Shown in pieces: positions 9,175 to 16,555 of a stretch of DNA of 64,000 nt. The notes beneath the pieces are model-generated. The model made no database searches and was not told the DNA's origin. It saw only the letters and a list, made by a program, of their open reading frames with translations. The stretch is from the NCBI RefSeq assembly GCF_044751345.1, contig NZ_JBIWXY010000001.1, positions 992,001 to 1,056,000 of the forward strand, written 5' to 3'. The stretch's first letter is position 1, and the number at the start of each line of letters is the position of its first letter. Origin of the DNA: Methylobacillus methanolivorans. Lineage in GTDB: Bacteria; Pseudomonadota; Gammaproteobacteria; Burkholderiales; Methylophilaceae. Position numbers and translations under genes: made by a program.

Positions 9175-10499
9175 AGTTTACTCAGTTGCTCCACATGCTC
9201 ACGCTGGTAAGCCGCATCGCGGTTGAATTCTGGATACCCCACTTCGCCGTGTTCAGTAATATCCAGCCCGCGCTGCTCATGCATGGTGCTGACACGCAGG
9301 CCTATCGTGCGTGCCAGCAAACCATACATCAGCAATGCACTGAGAAAGACCCATACAAATGCCACGGCTACGCCAATCAATTGCACAATGACCTGATTGA
9401 GATCGAACATATTGCCCTTGAGAAACAAGCCCGCCGCCAATGTCCCCCATACGCCGCTAAAACCATGCACAGCCACGGCACCTACGACATCGTCCAGCCT
9501 GAGCTTTTCCAGGCCCCAGGTGCCGCACATGGTCACAATACCGCCAACAAAGCCTGTCAGGATTGCATAGGGTACTTCCATGCTAGCGCAACCTGCCGTG
9601 ATCGCCACCAAGCCTCCCAGGCTGCCATTGACCACTGAGCTCATCAACACGGGCTGGCGCGTCATCCAGGTAGTAAGCAATGCGCCCACCGCACCCGCAG
9701 CGCCAGCCATGTGGGTATTCAGCAAAATCGGGCCAATCTCTGTGCCTACCGCTAAAGTGCTCCCCCCGTTAAAGCCAAACCAGCCGAACCAGAGCAGAAA
9801 ACCACCCATGGCAACCAAGCTGAGATTATGGCCCGGGATCATATGCACCTCACCTTTGCTACCGAACCGGCCCAGGCGTGGCCCAAGTACCATGATGCCC
9901 GCCAAGGCGCACCATCCACCGACAGAATGCACCACCGTAGAGCCTGCAAAATCAATAAATCCCATTTGCTTGAGCCAGCCATGCTCATTCCATGCCCAGC
10001 TACCAAACACTGGATAAATCACCGCCACAATGCCGCAAGCGCCGAATAAATAAGGCATGAAACGCGTTCGCTCTGCCATGGCACCACTGACAATCGTTGC
10101 AGCAGTCGCGGCAAACATCAGTTGGAAAAACATCATGCTGGCAGTCCAATCTGAGCCATAGGCCAGTGCAAAATGATCCTGGCCTATCCAGCCAGTAGGG
10201 TTATGGCCGAACATCAAGCCATAGCCGATTAGCCAGAACAGCACCGCTCCGACCGCAAGATCCATATAGTTTTTCATCATGACATTCACGGCATTTTTTG
10301 CCCGCGCCATGCCACTTTCCAGCATGGCAAACCCTGCCTGCATCATAAAGACCAACGCGCCTGCAATCGCAATCCAGGCCGTATCAACAGCCTGTATATC
10401 AACGGCACTGTCTGCCGCCAGCACACTGAATGGTAGCAACAGATGAATAATCAAAAACGCTAAGGCATGGAAAAAAATGGGAGCTGAATGATTGTGCAT
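9171..10499 (-). CDS. amt: Ammonium transporter Amt
   Basis: This is an inner-membrane ammonium channel/transporter of 442 residues. The ATG at 10499 begins a cleavable signal peptide, MHNHSAPIFFHALAFLII, ending near SVLAADS, as in many proteobacterial Amt proteins. Family motifs include GFAMLESGMARAKNAVNV, FAGSTVVHSVGGWCALAG with the first pore histidine, and AVHGFSGVWGTLAAG with the second. About eleven membrane segments follow the leader. A strong -24/-12 promoter match lies 34-49 bp upstream, so nitrogen-limited sigma-54 expression is likely. The stop codon overlaps the start of the downstream unknown gene, and no glnK is adjacent. The substrate assignment is firm. Confidence 0.96.
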   Translation of the reverse strand: MHNHSAPIFFHALAFLIIHLLLPFSVLAADSAVDIQAVDTAWIAIAGALVFMMQAGFAMLESGMARAKNAVNVMMKNYMDLAVGAVLFWLIGYGLMFGHNPTGWIGQDHFALAYGSDWTASMMFFQLMFAATAATIVSGAMAERTRFMPYLFGACGIVAVIYPVFGSWAWNEHGWLKQMGFIDFAGSTVVHSVGGWCALAGIMVLGPRLGRFGSKGEVHMIPGHNLSLVAMGGFLLWFGWFGFNGGSTLAVGTEIGPILLNTHMAGAAGAVGALLTTWMTRQPVLMSSVVNGSLGGLVAITAGCASMEVPYAILTGFVGGIVTMCGTWGLEKLRLDDVVGAVAVHGFSGVWGTLAAGLFLKGNMFDLNQVIVQLIGVAVAFVWVFLSALLMYGLLARTIGLRVSTMHEQRGLDITEHGEVGYPEFNRDAAYQREHVEQLSKL

Positions 10500-10532
10500 G
10501 GTTCGTCCTGTGATAACAGCCAGAACTTCAAA

Positions 10533-10548
10533 AGCACAAAAAATGCCA
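10533..10548 (-). promoter_or_regulatory. Sigma-54 (-24/-12) promoter of amt
   Basis: Read on the minus strand the sequence is TGGCATTTTTTGTGCT. The GG and GC doublets have the exact spacing of the RpoN consensus TGGCACG-N4-TTGCW. Only three positions differ from the consensus. The predicted start would leave a leader of about 22 nt before the amt ATG. No clear NtrC palindrome is visible just upstream. Confidence 0.65.
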
Positions 10549-10569
10549 AGCTGCGAGCATGAAGCGGTG

Positions 10570-11490
10570 CTATGGCTTACGCTGATAGCGCACGATTTTT
10601 CGCCTGGGCAGCTCGGGCACACGCTCCAGCATTGATTGGGTACGGCTCCCAGCATTGGCAATCAATGACGTAATGAGCGCTGCCTCAGGCAAATGATGCC
10701 AATATTTTTTGGGCATCTCTTTTTGCATGGCTTTGAGCTTGAGCCGGGCCGGATTAAAAATATGCTGGTAATAGCTCAGCCATAAGGCTTCACTGGCATC
10801 CTCGGCTGGCATGGTCTCAGACTTGCCCCCAGGCAAGAAATGGAGGTGGCTACCGTCCCAATGCATCCCCATGCGTGGGCTCATGATGGTCCAATCCATG
10901 GTCGCAAAGCGGCCAATAAAGAAAGGTGCAACCGCTGCCATGATATGGTGCGCCGGCTCAAACCACGCCAGATAACGTGGGTGCTCATCCACCATGGTTT
11001 CTCGGAAACGCACAAATGCCTTCATTTTATGCATATCGCGCCGCACCGACTTGACCATGGCATGCAGCCTTGCCACATCTGCATCTCCCGCCAAGCGCAT
11101 CAAGCCACGCTCTCGTTGCAAGCGCCACAGCACGCGATACAGCAAGCCGAAGCGCTCTGGCGCCTGATGCAATAAGGCTGGGCGAAGCAACTCGATGAAT
11201 TGGCGGGACACCATCAATGGCTGGATATCTGTAGCAACAATGGACACAGCCTGCCTAGTCGCCGATAGAGACTCAGCCTGAGTAGCCTCATTACTCATGG
11301 ATACTTGAACACCTGCACAAGATGTGGCTTCACCTGCCATCGCAAACAAATCTGCTTGCACCTCCGCATCCTGGGGTGACATGACGTACCAATCCACTTC
11401 ATGCGGGGCAATTCCCTGATGCAGCAAGCGACGTGCCGCAGTGCGCCAGCCGTCAACATCAGTTTCATCCTTTAGATAAACATTGTGCAT
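10570..11490 (-). CDS. DUF4130 putative DNA metabolism protein (TIGR03915-type)
   Basis: The 306-residue protein matches the family that accompanies the radical SAM protein encoded just upstream, and that occurs elsewhere as the N-terminal part of UdgX-like uracil-DNA binding proteins. Recognisable segments are the N-terminal DVDGWRTAARRLLHQGIAP, the central ERFGLLYRVLWRLQRERGL, FVRFRETMVDEHPRYLAWFE and the C-terminal REMPKKYWHHLPEA-like stretch (here QKEMPKKYWHHLPEA). No signal peptide or membrane helix is present. The gene starts 20 bp after the radical SAM stop codon, so both share a transcript that begins at an SOS-type operator. A role in DNA repair or modification is inferred from family and context. 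The chemistry is unknown. Confidence 0.88.
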   Translation of the reverse strand: MHNVYLKDETDVDGWRTAARRLLHQGIAPHEVDWYVMSPQDAEVQADLFAMAGEATSCAGVQVSMSNEATQAESLSATRQAVSIVATDIQPLMVSRQFIELLRPALLHQAPERFGLLYRVLWRLQRERGLMRLAGDADVARLHAMVKSVRRDMHKMKAFVRFRETMVDEHPRYLAWFEPAHHIMAAVAPFFIGRFATMDWTIMSPRMGMHWDGSHLHFLPGGKSETMPAEDASEALWLSYYQHIFNPARLKLKAMQKEMPKKYWHHLPEAALITSLIANAGSRTQSMLERVPELPRRKIVRYQRKP

Positions 11491-11510
11491 GCAATGCCTC
11501 CAAGCAATAT

Positions 11511-12746
11511 CTAGATGAACAACCCTAGCTGCTGCGGCGCAGCGGATATGTTGCTAACCCGCGCAGGCAAGCTGGCTGCATCTAGCGTCGCACCTGGGTG
11601 ATGATCTGGTAGCTGAATAAACGGCAGCATGCGCTGAATAGGCGCGCGCATGTGTACCAGATCATCCAGCCGTACTGCACGTACACGACGTGCAGCCAGG
11701 ATACGCTGCACATTACGTACACCCAGGCCAGGCACGCGTAGCAAAATGGCCTTGGGTGCACGATTGATGTCGACGGGGAACATTGCGCGATGCTGCAACG
11801 CCCATGCCGTCTTGGGGTCCATATCCAAAGCCAGCATGCCTTGCTCGCTGGTCACGATTTCATGCGACTCAAAACCATAAAAACGCATCAGCCAATCGGC
11901 CTGGTATAGCCTATGTTCCCTGACCAAGGGAGGTGACTGTAAAGGCAACACCGGGCTAGCATCGGGGATGGGGCTAAACGCGGAATAATAGACACGCCGC
12001 AAACGATATTGCCCATAGAGCTCAGCGCTGGTAGTAAGTATGGTCTTATCGTCAGTGGCATCTGCCCCCACAATCATTTGCGTGCTCTGCCCGCCTGGAG
12101 AGAATTTTGGCGGCCGCTTGCCACTCGTGCTTTTATCTTTGCCCGCATCAATCCGCTCGCGTAAGCGTGCCATGGAAATACGGATAGCCGTACTATCCTT
12201 CTCTGGTGCCAGCGCAGAGAGGCTAGTAGCCGTAGGCAGCTCGATATTAATGCTCAAGCGATCTGCATAACGCCCTGCCCTTGCCAGCAAATCCGGGCTG
12301 GCATCCGGGATAGTTTTCAAATGAATATAGCCCCGGAAATCATGATCTTCACGCAGGCTACGCGCGACTTCCACCACTTGCTCCATGGTGTAATCCGGGT
12401 TCTGGATAATGCCCGAACTCAGGAACAGGCCCTCAATGTAATTTCGGCGATAAAACGCCAGCGTCAGCTGCACCACTTCCTCAGCGCTGAACCGCGCCCG
12501 CTGCACATTGCTGCTCACGCGATTGACGCAATATACACAATCGTAGAGGCAAAAATTGGTGAGCAATATTTTCAATAAGGAAATACAGCGCCCATCGGGT
12601 GCATAACTATGACAAATACCTGCGCCCGTGGTGGAGCCAATGCCCTTGCCATCGCGCGAATTGCGCTTTTCAGTGCCGCTGGAAGCACACGAGGCATCAT
12701 ATTTAGCCGCATCCGCCAGTATTTCTAACTTCTGTTTAATCTCCAT
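11511..12746 (-). CDS. Putative DNA modification/repair radical SAM protein (TIGR03916-type)
   Basis: The 411-residue protein carries a radical SAM cluster CX3CX2C, FCLYDCVYC with C66, C70 and C73, preceded by LLKILLTN. The C-terminal half contains a helix-hairpin-helix segment, LLRVPGLGVRNVQRILAARR, which suggests nucleic acid contact. Conserved stretches include FLSSGIIQNPDYTMEQ and GYIHLKTIPDA. It is the first gene of a two-gene operon with the DUF4130 protein, the standard pairing for this family. A 14-bp palindrome identical in layout to the one upstream of lexA in this window lies 8 bp upstream of its ATG, which suggests induction by DNA damage. The substrate and reaction are not established. 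Confidence 0.92.
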   Translation of the reverse strand: MEIKQKLEILADAAKYDASCASSGTEKRNSRDGKGIGSTTGAGICHSYAPDGRCISLLKILLTNFCLYDCVYCVNRVSSNVQRARFSAEEVVQLTLAFYRRNYIEGLFLSSGIIQNPDYTMEQVVEVARSLREDHDFRGYIHLKTIPDASPDLLARAGRYADRLSINIELPTATSLSALAPEKDSTAIRISMARLRERIDAGKDKSTSGKRPPKFSPGGQSTQMIVGADATDDKTILTTSAELYGQYRLRRVYYSAFSPIPDASPVLPLQSPPLVREHRLYQADWLMRFYGFESHEIVTSEQGMLALDMDPKTAWALQHRAMFPVDINRAPKAILLRVPGLGVRNVQRILAARRVRAVRLDDLVHMRAPIQRMLPFIQLPDHHPGATLDAASLPARVSNISAAPQQLGLFI

Positions 12747-12753
12747 GATGAAT

Positions 12754-12767
12754 TGTACGTTCGTACA
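12754..12767 (-). promoter_or_regulatory. Predicted LexA operator (SOS box) of the radical SAM/DUF4130 operon
   Basis: The sequence TGTACGTTCGTACA differs at one base from the palindrome upstream of lexA in this window (36228-36241). Read in the gene's direction with flanks it is CTGT-N8-ACAA, one base away from the classical CTGT-N8-ACAG SOS box. It lies 8 bp before the ATG. Binding by LexA is inferred. Confidence 0.7.
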
Positions 12768-12903
12768 GTAAAGTTGACTAGTGCCTGGTCATTGATGACG
12801 TTGAAAAATGCAAACAGAGACATGCAGATCGAGCTCACTTAAGACGCTTTGCACATTTGCTCACAGGCTAAATCCGGAGCGGCTGATGACCGGCATCACG
12901 CCC

Positions 12904-12919
12904 GGGCATGATATTTGCT
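12904..12919 (+). promoter_or_regulatory. Sigma-54 (-24/-12) promoter of the CheW-domain gene
   Basis: GGGCATGATATTTGCT matches TGGCACG-N4-TTGCW at all but two positions, with correct spacing between the GG and GC doublets. Transcription would begin near 12931. That excludes the upstream ATG at 12908 and supports the start at 12956. Confidence 0.6.
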
Positions 12920-12955
12920 GCCTTATGGGTAGGCATCATTATAAGAAAGCATCAT

Positions 12956-15589
12956 ATGACCACCGCAAACCCCAACATTGCTACCATGAAGCAAAGCATG
13001 AGCAGCTTGAATCGCTATCGCGAATCCCTACAACAATTGCAAGGCACTTGGGACAATCTTTCCCTGCTCAGCCAACTTTCCGGTACGGGCACCGACATGA
13101 GCGAAACCCGTCAAGCCTTCGGAAAAATCACCACCGACGTATTGGATAGCCTAGCCCAGGAAACCTTGAACAAGACCATTACCGCCATCACGGCCAAGGC
13201 ACAGGTTGCCGTGGATATCGTGGTGCGTAACCTGTTTGAGCGTACGGCTGATATCGGCTTCCTTTCCACTGACGATAATCTCAGCAACTTCCTCGACAAG
13301 CATTTGGCTGGCCTTGCCGAAGCGCATGACATTATCCAGCTCCGCGAACGCTTTAATGAATACGTCCAAAAGTACTCGGTGTACTTCAATGTGATCCTGC
13401 TTGATGCACAAGGCAACATTTTGGTGCAACTGGATGACACCAACCCGACTACTCAATCCCACGATCCGTTGATCAAGGAGGCGCTACATTCCAACGCCGC
13501 GTATATCGAGGCTTTTCACCACAGCGACCTCGCCCCGACGCAATCATCTAGCCTGATCTACGCTCGCAAGGTCTGTCACGACGATAGCGATGCCGCGCTG
13601 GGCGTGCTTTGCCTCTGCTTCAAGTTTGAAAATGAAATGGATGGTATTTTCCAAGACCTCATCGGCAAGAATGAATGGTGTGTAGGGCTACTGTTGGACG
13701 AGCAAGACCGGGTGATTGCCAGCAGCGATCATTACCAGATTCCCCTTGGGGCTACATTGGAACATGCCCAGGGCCAGGATTGGATAGTTACGCGCTTTGC
13801 TGGCAGGCTATATCTGGCAGTCACGCGTGAAACCAAAGGCTACCAAGGCTACATGGGCCCGGGCTGGCGTGGGCATGTCATGATCCCGCTTGAGCATGCT
13901 TTCGAGGATAATGTCGCCAACATCATTGCCGGTATTGATACCAAGCTGCTGAAGAAGGTCATGCGCAGCCCTTTGCTCTTCTCGCAAACCCTGCTTGGCA
14001 TTCCCAAGCAGGCAGCCACTATCCAGAGCAAGCTCAACCAGTCCGTATGGAACGGCAATATCTGGCAAAAGCGCGATGCTAGCCACAATGCACAGCAAAA
14101 CAATTTCTCAAAAATGCTGTTGTGGGAAATCAGCAATACTGGCTTCAAGACACAGAGCGTCGTCGAAAAAACGGTAGCTGACCTCTACCAAACCGTGGTC
14201 GCCGTGATGCTGGAGAATTCTCGCTTTTTTGCCTCACTGGCCGTCGACATCATGGATCGCAACCTGTACGAGCGCGCCAACGACTGCCGCTGGTGGGCAT
14301 TGACAGCAACATTCCAGCGCTTACTGGCCAAGCCAGAACTTAGCTCCCAGGAAAAAAGTGCGATCACCAAGGTATTGGTCTATATCAACAAGGCTTATAC
14401 CGTGTATTCGAACTTGGTGGTCTTTGACCGCAATGGTTGTATTGTCGCCACGTCGAACCCGGCTTACCAACGCATGGTGGGTGAAACCATCACTGCCGAT
14501 TGGGCAAAAGCAGCCTTGCAATTGCGCCAGTCACAGGATTACGTCGTCTCTGATTTCGAGCCCAGCCCGCTATATGGCAACCAGCCTACTTACATCTATG
14601 GCGCTGCTATCCGTCACCAGGAGCAAACCGTGGGCGGCATCGGCATTGTCTTCGACAGCACGCCACAATTTTCCGCCATGCTCATGGATGCCTTGCCGCA
14701 TAACGCAGATAACGATGTCGTGAAGGGCAGCTTTACGCTCTATGTGGATGAAAAATTGTGTGTCATCTCATCTACATCACGCGATTTTGCCGTGGGTAGC
14801 CACTTCACCGTGCATCCTGAACTCTGCAAGCTGACACCGGGAAGTACAGGTTTCGACATCGCCCTCTACAACGGCAACTACTACGCCGTGGGCGCACGCG
14901 CATCGTCTGGCTACCGTGAATACAAGGGTGCTGGTGACAACTATAAAAACCATGTCACTGCGTTGATCTTTATTCCACTCGGCAAGGCTGCTGACATCAA
15001 CGCCATGATTGATTCAGAAAACCTGCTACAACAAAATCAGTTCAAGCCAGCAAGCAATATGACTACTGCTGACAATGCTGAAGAATATGCTACCTTCTAT
15101 ATCGACAAGCACTGGCTGGGCCTTCCCGCCGCGCATATTGTCGAAGCTATCCAGGCCAATAATATCAAGCCTCTGCCTGATACCTCCTCGGTATTGGAAG
15201 GCATGTTCAAACATGGGGATAGCGTCGTGCCGGTGCTCAATCTCGCCCGGCTCACGGGCATTGATTTCCAGGCGCCTGAGCAGGATAAGCAAATCATCAT
15301 TGTACAAGCCGGGCCCAAGCTACCGAAATTCGGCCTATTAGTCAGCGCACTAGGAGAAATCCCGGCCATTGCACCTAACGCCATTGAGCCGCTCTCTGCC
15401 TTTTTTGCGACCATCAATATCCCGGCCGAAGGCATTGCCAAGGTCATGACGGATAAGGGAGAGAATTTGCTGATCCTGCTGTCGGCCATCAACCTGATCA
15501 CGCGCATCAGCGAAGCGGCGCAGCAAGCGAATAGCCAGACGGCAACTTCTCCTGTGAACACAGATGAAATGCTGGAGCAAGCCGCCTGA
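12956..15589 (+). CDS. Soluble sensory protein with two tandem cache/PAS-like modules and a C-terminal CheW domain
   Basis: The 877-residue protein lacks a signal peptide and membrane segments. Its body consists of two copies of one unit. Copy 1 has AVDIVVRNLFERTADIGF, VYFNVILLDAQGNIL and GYQGYMGPGWRGHVMIPL. Copy 2 has AVDIMDRNLYERANDCRW, VYSNLVVFDRNGCIV and GYREYKGAGDNYKNHV. Spacing between the elements is similar in both. The last 170 residues form a CheW-like domain (YATFYIDKHWLGLPAAHIVE ... GDSVVPVLNLARLTGID). CheW domains couple receptors to CheA kinases, but no other chemotaxis gene is present. It is convergent with the response regulator/kinase operon of the nitrogen island and has its own -24/-12 promoter. 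A role as a cytosolic nitrogen or amide sensor is inferred from context. Confidence 0.8.
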   Translation: MTTANPNIATMKQSMSSLNRYRESLQQLQGTWDNLSLLSQLSGTGTDMSETRQAFGKITTDVLDSLAQETLNKTITAITAKAQVAVDIVVRNLFERTADIGFLSTDDNLSNFLDKHLAGLAEAHDIIQLRERFNEYVQKYSVYFNVILLDAQGNILVQLDDTNPTTQSHDPLIKEALHSNAAYIEAFHHSDLAPTQSSSLIYARKVCHDDSDAALGVLCLCFKFENEMDGIFQDLIGKNEWCVGLLLDEQDRVIASSDHYQIPLGATLEHAQGQDWIVTRFAGRLYLAVTRETKGYQGYMGPGWRGHVMIPLEHAFEDNVANIIAGIDTKLLKKVMRSPLLFSQTLLGIPKQAATIQSKLNQSVWNGNIWQKRDASHNAQQNNFSKMLLWEISNTGFKTQSVVEKTVADLYQTVVAVMLENSRFFASLAVDIMDRNLYERANDCRWWALTATFQRLLAKPELSSQEKSAITKVLVYINKAYTVYSNLVVFDRNGCIVATSNPAYQRMVGETITADWAKAALQLRQSQDYVVSDFEPSPLYGNQPTYIYGAAIRHQEQTVGGIGIVFDSTPQFSAMLMDALPHNADNDVVKGSFTLYVDEKLCVISSTSRDFAVGSHFTVHPELCKLTPGSTGFDIALYNGNYYAVGARASSGYREYKGAGDNYKNHVTALIFIPLGKAADINAMIDSENLLQQNQFKPASNMTTADNAEEYATFYIDKHWLGLPAAHIVEAIQANNIKPLPDTSSVLEGMFKHGDSVVPVLNLARLTGIDFQAPEQDKQIIIVQAGPKLPKFGLLVSALGEIPAIAPNAIEPLSAFFATINIPAEGIAKVMTDKGENLLILLSAINLITRISEAAQQANSQTATSPVNTDEMLEQAA

Positions 15590-15616
15590 ACCTGAGCTTT
15601 ATGCTCCGGGTTAGGA

Positions 15617-16555
15617 TCAGCCCCCCGCCTTGAGGTTGCGTAGCTTGCTGGTAGCAAGCGCCGCAGCCGCAGTGCGGGTTTCCACGCCCAGCTTGGCGAA
15701 GACATGCTCCATATGCTTGTTGACGGTACGCGGGCTGGTGCCGAGGATATCGCCAATGTCGCGGTTGGTCTTGCCCTTGATCGCCCAGTAGAGCACTTCG
15801 GATTCGCGCTGGGTGAGACCAAAGGTTTGCATCAATGCCTCGATCTGGGCGGCGTCAGATTCTTCCCTGAGGATAATGACCCATTGCTCCTCGGCATTCA
15901 GGTCTGCCAGGGAAAAAATCAGGCGCCCGCTACCCTGCACGACAGAGAGAGGCAAGCTCTCCGTGCCAGCACTCTTCAGGTTACCTAACCATTTGAGCAA
16001 TGCAATTGGGGTCAAGGTATCCGTATCAATATCACTGGCAGTGAAATAACGATGCATCCAGTCACGTGCCAAAGGCGTTTGCCAAACGATGCGCCCACTA
16101 TGTGGCAATACGGCAATCGCCGCCTGCCCAAAGGCATCAAGAGCACCACGTGCCTGGTGCATCTGGCGTGATGCTTGCAAATGCGTGCTGATACGTGCCA
16201 ACACCTCGGCAGTGCGGATAGGCTTGGTGACATAATCAGTGCCTCCAGCGGCAAAGCCTGCCACGACATTCTCCGACTCAGTCAGTCCCGTCATGAAAAT
16301 CACCGGGATGTGACGGGTATTGAGGTTGGCCTTGAGCCTGGCACAGACCTCAAATCCATCCAGCCCCGGCATAATCGCATCCAGCAGGATAATATCTGGG
16401 CGTGCATCTTCCGCACGCCGAAGCGCGGTTTCGCCATTATTAGCTACCAGCACCATGTAGCCAGATTCATCGAGCGCATCATGCAGCACGGCTAGGTTAT
16501 CCGGCACATCGTCCACAATCAGCACCACCGCGGTCTCTTTTCTAGCCTCCATCAT
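15617..16555 (-). CDS. LuxR/NarL-type response regulator of the permease-kinase
   Basis: The 312-residue protein has an N-terminal receiver domain (VVLIVDDVPDNLAVLHDAL, phosphoacceptor D59 in IILLDAIMPGLDG, conserved Lys in DYVTKPI). A middle region may be PAS-like. The C-terminal LuxR helix-turn-helix is FGLTQRESEVLYWAIKGKTN with RTVNKHMEHVFAKLG. Its start overlaps the end of the 1149-residue hybrid kinase gene by 14 bp, so the two form a coupled pair. It is the best candidate to bind the TACG-N8-CGTA palindromes upstream of the amide porin and allophanate hydrolase genes, because NarL/LuxR-type dimers bind such inverted repeats. That link is inference. The family assignment is firm. Confidence 0.93.
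   Translation of the reverse strand: MMEARKETAVVLIVDDVPDNLAVLHDALDESGYMVLVANNGETALRRAEDARPDIILLDAIMPGLDGFEVCARLKANLNTRHIPVIFMTGLTESENVVAGFAAGGTDYVTKPIRTAEVLARISTHLQASRQMHQARGALDAFGQAAIAVLPHSGRIVWQTPLARDWMHRYFTASDIDTDTLTPIALLKWLGNLKSAGTESLPLSVVQGSGRLIFSLADLNAEEQWVIILREESDAAQIEALMQTFGLTQRESEVLYWAIKGKTNRDIGDILGTSPRTVNKHMEHVFAKLGVETRTAAAALATSKLRNLKAGG

Noticed and set aside
9186..10049. Plus-strand open frames opposite amt
   Set aside because: They are out of frame with the clear ammonium transporter and have low-complexity compositions typical of antisense frames.
10560..10700. An NtrC palindrome upstream of amt
   Set aside because: GTGC- and GCAC-like pieces occur but are not spaced as in the NtrC consensus.
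12908..12955. An upstream ATG start for the CheW-domain protein
   Set aside because: It lies inside the predicted -24/-12 promoter and would add sixteen residues with no ribosome-binding site.
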